Origin: Butyrivibrio sp. AC2005
Lineage (GTDB): Bacteria; Bacillota; Clostridia; Lachnospirales; Lachnospiraceae
Direction of reading: 5' to 3'
DNA: 64,000 nucleotides
Assembly: GCF_000424145.1 (NCBI RefSeq)
Contig: NZ_KE384138.1
Location: forward strand, 262,104 to 326,103
The stretch's first letter is position 1, and each line of letters begins with the position of its first letter. Position numbers and translations under genes: made by a program. Below the pieces are notes generated by a model. It did no database searches. It was not told the origin of the DNA and saw nothing but the letters and a program-made list of their open reading frames with translations. Positions 41,344 through 50,530 of the stretch are shown in pieces.

Positions 41344-43500
41344 TCACATAACCACAGCAGGCAGGTATTTCTTATTTTCTTCCTCTATAACCTGCTTAAT
41401 CCAGTCATTATCCATGATGTTTTCAGCGGCACCGGCGATAGAAGAATCGGCCGCAAAATTATCAAACTCCGCTGTTTTTTCAGCCAGAATTGCCATCATT
41501 TTTTCATCGACAGTATCCGGGCAAAGAAGATGATAAACAAGAACGTTTTTCACCTGTCCCATTCTGTAAACTCTTGAGAGTGCCTGGTTTGTGAGGGAAG
41601 GTTTTATCTGAGGTTCGCAAAAAATCACTATGCTTGCCGCCTGAATATTAAGCCCTACTCCGCCTGCCTGAATCTGGCATACGAGAACACTGCCATCCTC
41701 CGATTCCGAAAAGGCATCCACGATAGCCTGCCGGTTCTCCATCTTCGTCTCACCGCTTATTACGCCGGCACACCTTTCACCGAAAAGGCTGCTCACCTTT
41801 GCAACAGTATCTCTGAAAAATGAATAAATAACAACTTTTCGTCCTTCATCACGGGCTTCCTCGCAGAGCTCCAAAAGTCTTACGGCCTTGGACGACGTCT
41901 TCATATCCGTCTGTAAAAATGATACTCTCCGCATGTCTGCAAAGTTTCCACCCATAATTGCAGCAACGTAAGATGACTTGTCTTCATCACTCATGGCACA
42001 CCATTCTTCACGTTCCTCAATAGGTGGAAGCTCTGTTAAAACCTGCTGCCTTGTACGTCTTAAATAAACAGGTGACAGTTTTTCCTTAAATTCAGGAAGA
42101 CTGCTGATATGCGCAAGACTCTTTACCTCTTCTGTCATGTCGGGGCGCACAAAATCAATGAGATTGCACATTTCCTCAACCCTGTTTTCAAGCGGAGTTC
42201 CTGTCATCATAAGTATGCGACCGGACTCGTTATCAAGCCTTCTGATATACATGGTTCTCTTGGCGTCCGGATTTTTCATGTAGTGCGCCTCGTCCACCAC
42301 CAGCATGGACAGGTGCATGTGGTTGTCTATTCCGTCGACGATTTTCCCCATGGATTCGTAGTTGGTTATAGCAACTCCGCCGCCATTTCGCCAGCCCAAA
42401 AAAGAATCATCAAGCCCGCTTCCATGAAGTATATATGTTTTGAGAGCACCACTCTCGCTCAGATCTCCTGTGAATTTCTTAATCTCCCTGGCCCAGTTAA
42501 TGATCACGCTGGCAGGGCATATGATAAGAAAATGCGGTTTTTCCTCAATCGCGGCAATATGCGTCATCGCTGCAATCGCCTGGATTGTTTTACCAAGTCC
42601 CATCTCGTCTCCAAGAAGAACCTTTTCCTGATGGATTATATATTTTACGCCAAAGTTCTGATAGGCACGAAGATTCCCTGTAAATCCCGATAGGTTTAGC
42701 TCAACATTCTGAACCTCCGATGCTAGCCCCATGGGAATACTGTCATATAGAAAAGGTCTGTTGCCCGAGTCCGCTCCGAGATTTTCAAGAAGTGCATAAA
42801 AATCGGCACTGCTTTTCCTGAATTCAGGCAGTGCAACGTGCTGCGTGATGCGGATAGCTTCCTCATAACTGTCAAGATGACGCACCAGCTTCTCAAAGAA
42901 CGGGCTGTAATAGAAGTTTGAAAGGGCATCAACAACCGCTAAGGTCGCCTGTTTTTTTGCTGAACCCGAAAAGAACCAGTGAACACCATTCCTGATGATC
43001 TTCTCACTACTGATTTTCATATAAAAATTCCTGAAGTTAGCAGAGTCTTCCCTGGCAGCTATTCTGGTGTGCTCACTTTTCATATACCGAAAAAGTTCGG
43101 TAATAAGCTCAGCATCACTCTCCTCAAGTCTTACCGACGCCCTCGCAGCAAGACTGTTGGCAAATTCTGTCACAATATTATGTATTGCTTCAAGCTGCTT
43201 CTCACCAATCCCATCAACCTTAAGGAGGTCAGCATCCGTTGCCATGGCTACATCCCCTAAGTTGTTATACCCTGCATCCATCAGAGCTGAAACTCTGATT
43301 CCGACCTTGGCTTTTTTAAATTCGTCAGTGGAAATACCGGCCAGCTTTTTTCTGGCATCTCCTGCAGTTTTCCGGGCACACAGATGCTTTATGTTGTTTT
43401 CCTGAATCTGCTTGTCTGCATACATACTTGCAAAGGCATTATCTATATCGCTCATTGTTTTTGTGAGCTTATTTAAATTGTTGAAATCAGGTTTACGCAT
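41344..43500 (-). CDS. SNF2-family helicase with N-terminal helix-hairpin-helix
   Basis: The 718-residue protein has a helix-hairpin-helix (LLKVDGIGEKQLEAIHNIV, about 90-110), then a SWI2/SNF2 ATPase: LRAYQNFGVKYI, LLGDEMGLGKTIQA, VVDEAHYMKN, LMMTGTPLENRVEEM, and a helicase C lobe ending QALSRVYRMGQVKNVLVYHLL. Such enzymes translocate on duplex DNA and remodel protein-DNA complexes. ATG follows GAGGAT. It precedes the UvrD-like gene in the same direction with 156 bp between, so the two may act together in repair. Confidence 0.93.
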   Translation of the reverse strand: MRKPDFNNLNKLTKTMSDIDNAFASMYADKQIQENNIKHLCARKTAGDARKKLAGISTDEFKKAKVGIRVSALMDAGYNNLGDVAMATDADLLKVDGIGEKQLEAIHNIVTEFANSLAARASVRLEESDAELITELFRYMKSEHTRIAAREDSANFRNFYMKISSEKIIRNGVHWFFSGSAKKQATLAVVDALSNFYYSPFFEKLVRHLDSYEEAIRITQHVALPEFRKSSADFYALLENLGADSGNRPFLYDSIPMGLASEVQNVELNLSGFTGNLRAYQNFGVKYIIHQEKVLLGDEMGLGKTIQAIAAMTHIAAIEEKPHFLIICPASVIINWAREIKKFTGDLSESGALKTYILHGSGLDDSFLGWRNGGGVAITNYESMGKIVDGIDNHMHLSMLVVDEAHYMKNPDAKRTMYIRRLDNESGRILMMTGTPLENRVEEMCNLIDFVRPDMTEEVKSLAHISSLPEFKEKLSPVYLRRTRQQVLTELPPIEEREEWCAMSDEDKSSYVAAIMGGNFADMRRVSFLQTDMKTSSKAVRLLELCEEARDEGRKVVIYSFFRDTVAKVSSLFGERCAGVISGETKMENRQAIVDAFSESEDGSVLVCQIQAGGVGLNIQAASIVIFCEPQIKPSLTNQALSRVYRMGQVKNVLVYHLLCPDTVDEKMMAILAEKTAEFDNFAADSSIAGAAENIMDNDWIKQVIEEENKKYLPAVVM

Positions 43501-43676
43501 ATTTTTATAATCCTCTGTTTGCTGAGTCTTATTCTATTTTAACAACTGCACAAAACATTCGCCATACTCGTATGAATTACAATTATTTCAATTGCCTATA
43601 ATTATATAGCTTATAGTATATGTATGACTTACATTTTCAGTTAAACTATCCCTATACCTTAAGGGAGACATGGTTC

Positions 43677-44102
43677 ATGAGCGAAGATAACATTCTGATT
43701 GCTGCAAAACTTAAAGAACTTCGTAAAGCGCATGGATATACGCAGGATTTTGTAGCTGCAAATATCGATGTTAAACAGCCGACCTATCAGCAATATGAAA
43801 GCGGAAAACGCAAGCCCAGTACTACATCTCTGTATAAGCTTGCAAATTTTTACGGTCTCACCACTGATGAACTTCTTAAGTTATGCATCCCTCTCGATAA
43901 TGAGATATACTTTGATGCACCTGAAACTACCATCAGAACTTTGGAGGAGGCTGAGCTTACATCCTATGGTTCCTCTGAAAAATTCAAAAAGTTCAGTGCA
44001 TGGGAAATACAGATGCTCTTCTATTTTTCAAAATTAAGTGAGACTTCTCAAAAAGAACTTATCGAATATGCGAAATTCAAAATAGAACAGGAAAAGAAAT
44101 GA
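43677..44102 (+). CDS. XRE-family (Cro/CI-like) transcriptional regulator
   Basis: The 141-residue protein has an N-terminal helix-turn-helix (LKELRKAHGYTQDFVAANIDVKQPTYQQYESGKRKPS, residues about 12-48) and a helical C-terminus that ends SQKELIEYAKFKIEQEKK. The start at 43677 follows AAGGGAGA; an upstream in-frame ATG lacks a site. It is the first of two plus-strand genes, followed by its own terminator. It may regulate the transporter downstream or itself. Confidence 0.88.
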   Translation: MSEDNILIAAKLKELRKAHGYTQDFVAANIDVKQPTYQQYESGKRKPSTTSLYKLANFYGLTTDELLKLCIPLDNEIYFDAPETTIRTLEEAELTSYGSSEKFKKFSAWEIQMLFYFSKLSETSQKELIEYAKFKIEQEKK

Positions 44103-44150
44103 AAAAAAAGACGCTGCCTTTGATTAAAAATCTTTGCAACGTCTTTTTAT
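44103..44150 (+). terminator. Terminator of the XRE regulator gene
   Basis: AAAAAGACG (44105-44113) pairs with CGTCTTTTT (44140-44148), with inner TGC/GCA, directly after the stop codon. It argues against the longer transporter start at 44099. Confidence 0.75.
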
Positions 44151-44178
44151 TTGCGATTTTTTGTGTTTCTGATATCAT
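44151..44178 (+). promoter_or_regulatory. Predicted promoter of the EamA transporter gene
   Basis: TTGCGA (44151-44156), 16-bp spacer, TATCAT (44173-44178). The expected start of transcription is within a few bases of the ATG at 44189, so the mRNA may have almost no leader. Confidence 0.5.
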
Positions 44179-44188
44179 AGAACTCATT

Positions 44189-45124
44189 ATGAATAACACA
44201 CTCTCTTCAAGTATTAAAAGTGCATTATTGCTTTTTCTGGCATCTGTCGTATGGGGCGCAGCATTTGTTGCGCAATCAATAGCAGGTGGCAACGTCGGAA
44301 CATTCACCTTTAATGGTATCCGTTTTCTAATCGGCGGTCTTTGCCTGCTTCCATTTGTAATAAAAAACAAGGGCATTTCTAACAGCCTTGATAATAATAG
44401 CCATATCTCTTACAGTATTCCAACTGATAAACTGATAGGTGGTACCATTTGCGGAATAGCGCTTTTTCTTGCATCTACTTTTCAGCAGTATGGTATTGAG
44501 CTTGGAGCTGACGCAGGTGAAGCCGGTTTTCTTACGGCATGCTACATCGTTCTTGTCCCTATCCTCGGAATATTTATAGGTCGCAAGTGCTCCGCTCTCG
44601 TATGGCCTGCTGTAGCAATCGCCCTGGTTGGCCTTTACCTTCTCTGCTTTCCATCCTGGGGACAGTGGCTTAGTATTTCAACTGCTGATCTTGCACTCCT
44701 TGGCTGCGCCTTCATGTTCTCTATTCAGATTCTCTGCGTTGACTACTACGCTCCAAAGATGAGTCCTGTAGCACTGGCATGCGTGCAGTTCTTTGTCAGC
44801 GGCTTTCTGTCACTGATCGCTGCATTCATTTTTGATTTTTATCCTGATCCTTCTGCATGGATACAGGCTCTATCCATCCCATCTTCATGGATTTCCATCC
44901 TCTATACAGGACTTTTTTCCTGCGGAGTCGGATATACACTTCAGGCCGTTGGGCAGCGAAACCTTAACCCAGCCATCGCTTCGCTCATCATGAGCCTTGA
45001 ATCTGTTTTTTCAACTATATTCGGATGGCTGATTCTTCATCAGGTCATGACCGGACGCGAAGCACTTGGTTGTGCCTTCATCTTCGCAGCCGTAATAATC
45101 GCCCAACTACCGGTTCTAAAATAA
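44189..45124 (+). CDS. EamA/DMT-family transporter
   Basis: The 311-residue protein has ten transmembrane helices in two EamA halves (LFLASVVWGAAFVAQSIAG, GFLTACYIVLVPILGI, CAFMFSIQILCVD, GVGYTLQAVGQRNLNPAIASLIMSLESVFSTIFGWLIL). Members move drugs or metabolites; substrate unknown. A frame open from 44099 would add 30 residues but overlaps the XRE terminator hairpin, so I prefer ATG 44189, although this start has no ribosome binding site. Confidence 0.85.
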   Translation: MNNTLSSSIKSALLLFLASVVWGAAFVAQSIAGGNVGTFTFNGIRFLIGGLCLLPFVIKNKGISNSLDNNSHISYSIPTDKLIGGTICGIALFLASTFQQYGIELGADAGEAGFLTACYIVLVPILGIFIGRKCSALVWPAVAIALVGLYLLCFPSWGQWLSISTADLALLGCAFMFSIQILCVDYYAPKMSPVALACVQFFVSGFLSLIAAFIFDFYPDPSAWIQALSIPSSWISILYTGLFSCGVGYTLQAVGQRNLNPAIASLIMSLESVFSTIFGWLILHQVMTGREALGCAFIFAAVIIAQLPVLK

Positions 45125-45337
45125 AAACAGCCTCGAGGCGGTCGCCCCATGGGTATCAGAAATTTGGAGTTCTCGGACGAGGAGATGATTTTCAAAATTT
45201 AATAAAAATGGATGCCGATTGTCCCGAGTGACTACGAGATGAGGCATCCATTTTTTTATAATTTTAGAAAATCACGACGCAGACGTAAACCCAAATTTCT
45301 TATACCCATGGGGCAACTCGCCTCGGGGCTGATTTTT
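45124..45337 (+). repeat. Terminator-bearing palindromic element, copy A (complete)
   Basis: A single imperfect hairpin of about 214 nt: outer arms AAAAACAGCC..CGAGGCG / CGCCTCG..GGCT..TTTTT, then GCCCCATGGGTAT / ATACCCATGGGGC, AAATTTGG / CCAAATTT, an unpaired conserved block TTCTCGGACGAGGAGATG, ATGATTTTC / GAAAATCAC, and an inner terminator stem ATGGATGCC / GGCATCCAT with T tracts. It fills the space between the convergent EamA and MATE genes and can terminate both. A partial copy lies at 7455-7597 on the minus strand. Confidence 0.9.
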
Positions 45338-45345
45338 TACAGTAT

Positions 45346-46710
45346 TTACTCCTCCACCAGTGTCTTTACCTTCTTGCCGTAAACTCTCTTGAAGAAGAAT
45401 CCTGAAAGAATAAGTGAAGCAATCTCAGCAATGGGGAATGCCCACCATACCATGTTTACATCACCGGTCTGAGCAAGCAGCCAGGCTGCAGGAATCAGAA
45501 CCACGAGCTGACGTCCTACAGAAACAACCAGTGAATATATACTCTCCGAAAAGGCCTGGAACACAGATCCCATTGCAATACAAATGCCGGCAATAGGGAA
45601 ACTCAGGCTTATAATCCTAAGCGCAGGTTTTCCAATATTTATCATAGCAAGCGATGCGTTGAAAAGTCCAAGCAGCCTGTCAGGGAAAATCTGGAAGGTA
45701 ATGGTTCCGATTATCATAATCGTAAAAGCAAGTCCCATTGAAAACTTAAGCGCTTCCTCAATTCTCTTTTTCTTTCTGGCTCCAAAATTATAAGCAAGCA
45801 CAGGAATAAGACCGTTGTTAAGACCGAACACCGGCATGAAGAAAAAGCTCTGAAGCTTGAAATATACACCAAATACCGCTGTTGCAGTAGTTGAGAATGT
45901 AATCAGAATCAGATTCATTGCATAGGTCATGAGTGATCCGATCGACATCATCAAAATTGATGGTATACCTACGTAATAGATCTCCTTTACCACATCTGCT
46001 CTGGGACTAAAAATCAGGGAAGGTCTCAGATGAATGTCAGGGTTAAGACTCATATTACAGTAAAGACCTAGACATGATCCTACTATCTGTCCGATAACCG
46101 TCGCAAGTGCTGCACCTGCAACTCCCATCTTGGGAAGACCAAACATTCCAAAAATAAGAATGGGATCCATTACAATATTTATTATCGCTCCGGACATCTG
46201 CGAATACATACTGTACAGCGTACGTCCTGTGGACTGAAGCATTCTCTCGAAAGTCATCTGGCAGAAAAGTCCTATTGAGCAGCAGCAGATAATGCTAAGG
46301 TAAGACATTCCGTACTCAATGATCTTTTCATCATTTGTCTGTGTCATCAGGAACGGTCTGGCAACAAACAGTCCTATAAGCAGGAAAATAGCGTAATTTA
46401 TGAAGGTAAGCATAAGCGTAGTATTCGCTGCCCTGTCTGCTCTGTCAAAATTCTTCTCACCCAGTGATCTTGAAAGCAGTGCATTCATACCGACTCCTGT
46501 ACCTGAGCCAAGAGCGATCATAAGATTCTGCAACGGAAACGCAAGCGTAACCGCAGTAAGTGCGCCCTCATTGATCTGTGCAACGAAAATACTGTCCACC
46601 ACATTGTAAAGTGCCTGCACCAGCATTGATGCCATCATAGGCAACGACATTGATACTATAAGCGGTTTTATCCGCATTGTTCCCATTCTGTTTTCAGTAT
46701 AACCTGACAT
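45346..46710 (-). CDS. MATE-family multidrug/metabolite efflux transporter
   Basis: From ATG 46710 the protein has 454 residues and twelve transmembrane helices in two MatE halves (PLIVSMSLPMMASMLVQALYNVVDSIFVAQI; GVYFKLQSFFFMPVFGLNNGLIPVLAYNFGA). It exports cationic compounds or metabolites by cation antiport in the known family. GAGAGG precedes this start; a 12-codon upstream extension lacks support. Confidence 0.93.
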   Translation of the reverse strand: MSGYTENRMGTMRIKPLIVSMSLPMMASMLVQALYNVVDSIFVAQINEGALTAVTLAFPLQNLMIALGSGTGVGMNALLSRSLGEKNFDRADRAANTTLMLTFINYAIFLLIGLFVARPFLMTQTNDEKIIEYGMSYLSIICCCSIGLFCQMTFERMLQSTGRTLYSMYSQMSGAIINIVMDPILIFGMFGLPKMGVAGAALATVIGQIVGSCLGLYCNMSLNPDIHLRPSLIFSPRADVVKEIYYVGIPSILMMSIGSLMTYAMNLILITFSTTATAVFGVYFKLQSFFFMPVFGLNNGLIPVLAYNFGARKKKRIEEALKFSMGLAFTIMIIGTITFQIFPDRLLGLFNASLAMINIGKPALRIISLSFPIAGICIAMGSVFQAFSESIYSLVVSVGRQLVVLIPAAWLLAQTGDVNMVWWAFPIAEIASLILSGFFFKRVYGKKVKTLVEE

Positions 46711-46782
46711 AAATAACCTCTCGTTCCTTATATTTCTTACATTCATGCAGTCAATGATAACTGCACATCTTTTTTACTCAGT

Positions 46783-46815
46783 AAAAAAGAATGCCCCATC
46801 ACAGACATTCTTTTT
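46783..46815 (-). terminator. Terminator of the 155-residue secreted protein gene
   Basis: AAAAAAGAATG (46783-46793) pairs with CATTCTTTTT (46806-46815); a six-base T tract follows on the minus strand. Confidence 0.8.
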
Positions 46816-46853
46816 CGCATGCTTAGTAATACTACTATAAACAAATAAATTAA

Positions 46854-47321
46854 TCAATTTTGTGTAGTCGCAGCAGCATCATCCGAATTCAGATTATTCG
46901 GATCATAGGTACTTTTAATTCCTGCGGCTTTATTGAAAATCGTTGCCAGCGTTCTTCCGTCGTTAATATGAAGCTCGTGGCGATACCATCCGCCGGAAAC
47001 CTTTACGAACAGAAAACCGTCACATCTAACACTTGTTTTCTTTGAGCGCCTTACAGATTTATCAAGGAAATTAGCAAGTTCGCTTCCGTTGTAAATATAT
47101 GCAGCGGGAATATACCATCCGTTGTACTTTCTAATGAAAGTATATTTTCCGTAGGTAACGGTAACATTGCCATCCGCGTCTTTTCCCACAGTGATATTCA
47201 TCTGGTCTTCCTTGATTGCTGTCTTGCCCTTTGGCGCAGCAGCAGCCGGTATGGAAACCAGTGAAATTACAAGCGCAAACATCAGTAGCGCAGCACTCAG
47301 TTTTTTAAATAAGTTCCTCAT
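46854..47321 (-). CDS. Secreted protein of unknown function with two internal repeats
   Basis: The 155-residue protein has a signal peptide cleaved near AAAAP (about 28). The mature part holds two similar segments of about 35 residues, KYTFIRKYNGWYIPAAYIYNG...LANFLDKS and GFLFVKVSGGWYRHELHINDG...LATIFNKA, each with a GWY motif followed by a (Y/L)xxNDG-like turn. I do not recognise the family. An AGGAACTTATT-type context lies around the start, with a weak ribosome binding site. It lies 34 bp after the next gene upstream, so may be co-transcribed with it. Confidence 0.75.
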   Translation of the reverse strand: MRNLFKKLSAALLMFALVISLVSIPAAAAPKGKTAIKEDQMNITVGKDADGNVTVTYGKYTFIRKYNGWYIPAAYIYNGSELANFLDKSVRRSKKTSVRCDGFLFVKVSGGWYRHELHINDGRTLATIFNKAAGIKSTYDPNNLNSDDAAATTQN

Positions 47322-47355
47322 AATACTTACCCCACTTTTCTTCCCGTGACAATAA

Positions 47356-48078
47356 CTATCCCCTTACAACTACTCCTTGTACGTCTTTCCCGATAAGCTT
47401 CATGAGCTTCTCTCTGGCTTCATCTCTGTTGTCAGCCTCAACCTCAACTCCAAAAGCGAACATCTTGACGCTTTCCATTTTTGCGTCATGTTCATCGAAC
47501 TTCTCCTGCATAGCTGCAAGCGAATAATGTTGTCTCAGTTCTACAATATCCTTTGCAACAAAATCAGTGAGTTCTTTTTTCTCTTCATCCGACGGCGAAT
47601 ATTTTTCAATTATTCGCATGGTTGATGCAACATTGAGATAGTCAGTGGCTATATATTCCTCAAGACTTTTCCAGTGAAGACCTTCCTCATCGGGCAGCTG
47701 TGACAATCTGCTATCGATATAATCATCAAAGGATATACCCTGACTTTCAAGCCAATCCAGAGCGTACATTTTCCATACACTCTCGCGTTTATCGAATATC
47801 TCCTGATCATTCAGGGACTGCATTTTTCTGAAAAGCTCCTCGGCCACCGGAACAATATCTTCCTGGGCAGCCCTTTTTATATTAAATGCTCTTCCCGAAT
47901 ACTGCGAGCCATCCTTCACATTTTCAAGTGATAATGCAAAGGAGTTCTCATCAATGAGTGACATGGTTACCGCCAAATCGCCTAATCGGGCAACACAAAT
48001 ACTGCGGTTTTTAAGTATCGTGTCCCGCTGCTTACAAAATGCATGTATCATAAATTCAGGCTTAATGTAGGTAAACAT
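47356..48078 (-). CDS. Protein of unknown function, 240 residues
   Basis: A soluble, acidic, mostly helical protein with no signal peptide or membrane segment. A central part with DWLESQGISFDDYIDSRLSQLPDEEGLHWKSLEEYI and a C-terminal helical region (KMESVKMFAFGVEVEADNRDEAREKL) are the visible features. The predicted start (48078) has an AGGTGG site 16 bp away, longer than normal, and an ATG-TAA start-stop pair lies between them; a start at codon 10 (MIHAFCK) is possible. I do not recognise the family. Confidence 0.7.
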   Translation of the reverse strand: MFTYIKPEFMIHAFCKQRDTILKNRSICVARLGDLAVTMSLIDENSFALSLENVKDGSQYSGRAFNIKRAAQEDIVPVAEELFRKMQSLNDQEIFDKRESVWKMYALDWLESQGISFDDYIDSRLSQLPDEEGLHWKSLEEYIATDYLNVASTMRIIEKYSPSDEEKKELTDFVAKDIVELRQHYSLAAMQEKFDEHDAKMESVKMFAFGVEVEADNRDEAREKLMKLIGKDVQGVVVRG

Positions 48079-48188
48079 GGTTTACATTTGTATCCACCTT
48101 TCAATACAATCGCTCATCATGATTATAGAATATTTTGCAAAATAAAAAACACATTTTATAAAAATTTCATTATAAAATCAGAGCGTGT

Positions 48189-49850
48189 TTATGTATTTCT
48201 GTATAGCGGAAGTCTCTTAAAGTCCTCAAGGCTGACAGGTCTTGAATAGTAATACCCCTGATACAGATCAACGGGATACTTGAAAAGCTTGTGCTCAGTA
48301 TCTGCACTTTCAACACCGGTCGCACAAATATTCATATTCATGTTTGCCGCAAACCCTGTGATGGCCTCTGTCATGTATCTGCTCAGAGGGTTCTTACTTA
48401 TATTCTCTGTTATCTCCGGTCCCAGCTTTATTATGTTAATTGGCAGGCTGGTTGCAAGATCGAGAGTTGTAAAATCCGAAACGTCAAGCGCTATCCTGAT
48501 TCCACAGGACTTAAGGAATATTACCTGGCTCTTGAGGTAGTCAAAATTTATTTCCCTTGAAATATTGGAAAGCTCAATACATAAAGCAGTTCCCGGATAT
48601 CTGTTATTTCTTAGCAGTTCCATTATTGTTGTACGGAACTCGCTTCGCTCAAGCTGCACATATGCAAGATTTATGCTCAGGTAAAAATTCGGATGAACCT
48701 TAAGTATCTCAAGCCCATCCTTCATGGCCTTATCAAGTATCCAGTTTCCAAGACTGTAGAATGTGCTGTCCTGCTCAAGCCAGGGAACAAATTCGCTTGG
48801 TGATACATCTCCATAGGGTTCCATTTTCCAGCGAAGAAGCACCTCTGCACCGCACAGCTTTCCGTCATTTTTGGATATTATAGGCTGATAGTTAAGATAA
48901 AATCCCCTGTAATGATTTATGACGCTCTCTCGCACTGCACCGACGAGCTCAATCGTGCTCTTATTGAATTCCAGTTCGTTATTATGAAAAATGATAAGAT
49001 TTCCATGCTTCTCAGACTTGGAATGGGCAAGTGCATACTTGGCACTTGTATAGACCGCATGAACATCGATTCCCACTTCATCAACGACTATTACACCGCC
49101 GCCAAGCTCTGCAGATACTCTGTTCTGACCTATCTGCATGTTCTGCCTTACAAACTTTCTCATCTGCTGGTATAGCGCAGTCACTTCATCCAGATCCATT
49201 TTTACAGTACAAAGTCCAAGGATGGTTCCCTCTCCTCTGTACACATGCCCCTTTTCACCGGTCTCATTCTGAAGCCATTCTGCCATGAGTTTGAGCATTC
49301 TGTTTCCAAACATGTATCCGTAAAGTCTGTTTATATCACCAAAATCGATTACATTTACAAGGAGCAGAATATACTTCTCACGCTCCATCTCAAGGTGATG
49401 CATGTAATTAAACATCTCGTAATGATTGGCAAGACCGGTAATCGGATCTGTATTGTCCACAATACCCTTATTTGTAAGGGAGCAGGCATAAAAAGCGGCT
49501 TTGCCCGAATAGTCCTTAATAACAACTCCTCTGCAGGAGCAGGCGACATACTCACCATTCTTATTTCTGGCACGATATTCAAAGCTGGGATTTACGCGCT
49601 TTCCTTCAAAAGCTGTTTTCAGATGATCCCTGTAGGATTCCCTGTCCTCAGGATGAACGTGTACCTCCCACACCTGCGCTGCCTTATAGACATATTCTCC
49701 CGGCAGGCCAAAGTAGGTCACTGCGTTCTCCGACCACCTGGCCATATCGTTTTCTATATCATAAACATAGACATATCTGCTCTTGGATGTTACAGCAAAT
49801 GTGTCGTAGATTTTTGCAATATTCTCATATGCCCCCTGGTTCTTTATCAT
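48189..49850 (-). CDS. PAS-GGDEF-EAL protein with degenerate catalytic sites
   Basis: The 553 residues comprise a PAS domain (about 20-130, ending SLTNKGIVDNTDPITGLANHYE), a GGDEF-like domain (about 135-300) with RGEGT (205-209) in place of the signature, and an EAL-like domain (about 305-550) with EVL (336-338) for EAL, SDFTTLD in place of DDFGxGYS, and IKLG where KID is expected. QGYYYSRP at the end is kept. Neither synthesis nor hydrolysis of c-di-GMP is expected; a binding or scaffolding role is more likely (inference). GGAGG precedes the ATG. Confidence 0.88.
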   Translation of the reverse strand: MIKNQGAYENIAKIYDTFAVTSKSRYVYVYDIENDMARWSENAVTYFGLPGEYVYKAAQVWEVHVHPEDRESYRDHLKTAFEGKRVNPSFEYRARNKNGEYVACSCRGVVIKDYSGKAAFYACSLTNKGIVDNTDPITGLANHYEMFNYMHHLEMEREKYILLLVNVIDFGDINRLYGYMFGNRMLKLMAEWLQNETGEKGHVYRGEGTILGLCTVKMDLDEVTALYQQMRKFVRQNMQIGQNRVSAELGGGVIVVDEVGIDVHAVYTSAKYALAHSKSEKHGNLIIFHNNELEFNKSTIELVGAVRESVINHYRGFYLNYQPIISKNDGKLCGAEVLLRWKMEPYGDVSPSEFVPWLEQDSTFYSLGNWILDKAMKDGLEILKVHPNFYLSINLAYVQLERSEFRTTIMELLRNNRYPGTALCIELSNISREINFDYLKSQVIFLKSCGIRIALDVSDFTTLDLATSLPINIIKLGPEITENISKNPLSRYMTEAITGFAANMNMNICATGVESADTEHKLFKYPVDLYQGYYYSRPVSLEDFKRLPLYRNT

Positions 49851-49902
49851 ACCTGTTCCTCCAACAGTTGAAGAGTTTATACTTCAAACCGTCCCCTGTA
49901 AT

Positions 49903-49928
49903 ACTATATTGTGATACAATGTTATAGT
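49903..49928. promoter_or_regulatory. Operator-like inverted repeat between divergent genes
   Basis: ACTATA (49903-49908) and TATAGT (49923-49928) flank an inner TTGTGATACAA dyad. It lies between the divergent PAS-GGDEF-EAL and PH-domain genes, in a 197-bp gap with no other clear feature. Confidence 0.35.
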
Positions 49929-50047
49929 AATTATTCTAATATTATTTATATATTCTATCACATCGATAATAAAGTGGTAGTGCATATCCTTTCATCGTTT
50001 TTTAATGGGAAGTTTTCATTGCCACTTGGAAAATGGGGAAAACAATT

Positions 50048-50482
50048 ATGTCTAAAATTTCTAATCCGGCCCAGAATGAAGCTTCTATTATGGCAAAAGG
50101 AAATCTTCAGTACAAGGAATACGGAAGACTCCTTTTATTTGGTATTCCGTGGCCCTTCAAGCACTATGAAATCTACGAAAATGAGCTAACCATTACCTCT
50201 GGGTTCCTCAGCATCAAAGAGGATGACTGCTTCATGTACAAGATCACAGACGTAGAGCTTTCAAGGTCGCTTTTCCAGCGTATGGCAGGCTTATCCACCA
50301 TCACTCTCTTCACTTCTGATGTAACCGACAAGACAATAATCATGAAAAATATAAAGCACGGCCGTGAAATCAAGGATTTCATCAACCAGGAGTCCGAACG
50401 TGCCCGCCTTCGCCGTCGCACCGTCAACATGCAGAATATCGGCTTCGACAACGATGGCGACGGAAACATAGATGATATGTAA
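50048..50482 (+). CDS. PH-domain (bacterial Pleckstrin-like) protein
   Basis: The 144-residue protein has a bacterial PH fold (about 30-115; RLLLFGIPWPFKHYEIYENELTITSGFLSIKEDDCFMYKITDVELSRSLFQRMAGLSTITLF), with no membrane helix, then a basic helix (ERARLRRRTVN) and an acidic end. Start 50048 follows GGGGAAAAC; an ATG five codons upstream is less well placed. Function unknown; the type resembles the soluble part of YdbS/YdbT proteins. Confidence 0.8.
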   Translation: MSKISNPAQNEASIMAKGNLQYKEYGRLLLFGIPWPFKHYEIYENELTITSGFLSIKEDDCFMYKITDVELSRSLFQRMAGLSTITLFTSDVTDKTIIMKNIKHGREIKDFINQESERARLRRRTVNMQNIGFDNDGDGNIDDM

Positions 50483-50530
50483 TATGAAAGAGTACGAGCC
50501 AAGCGATACAGGCTGGCTAGTATGTATTCC

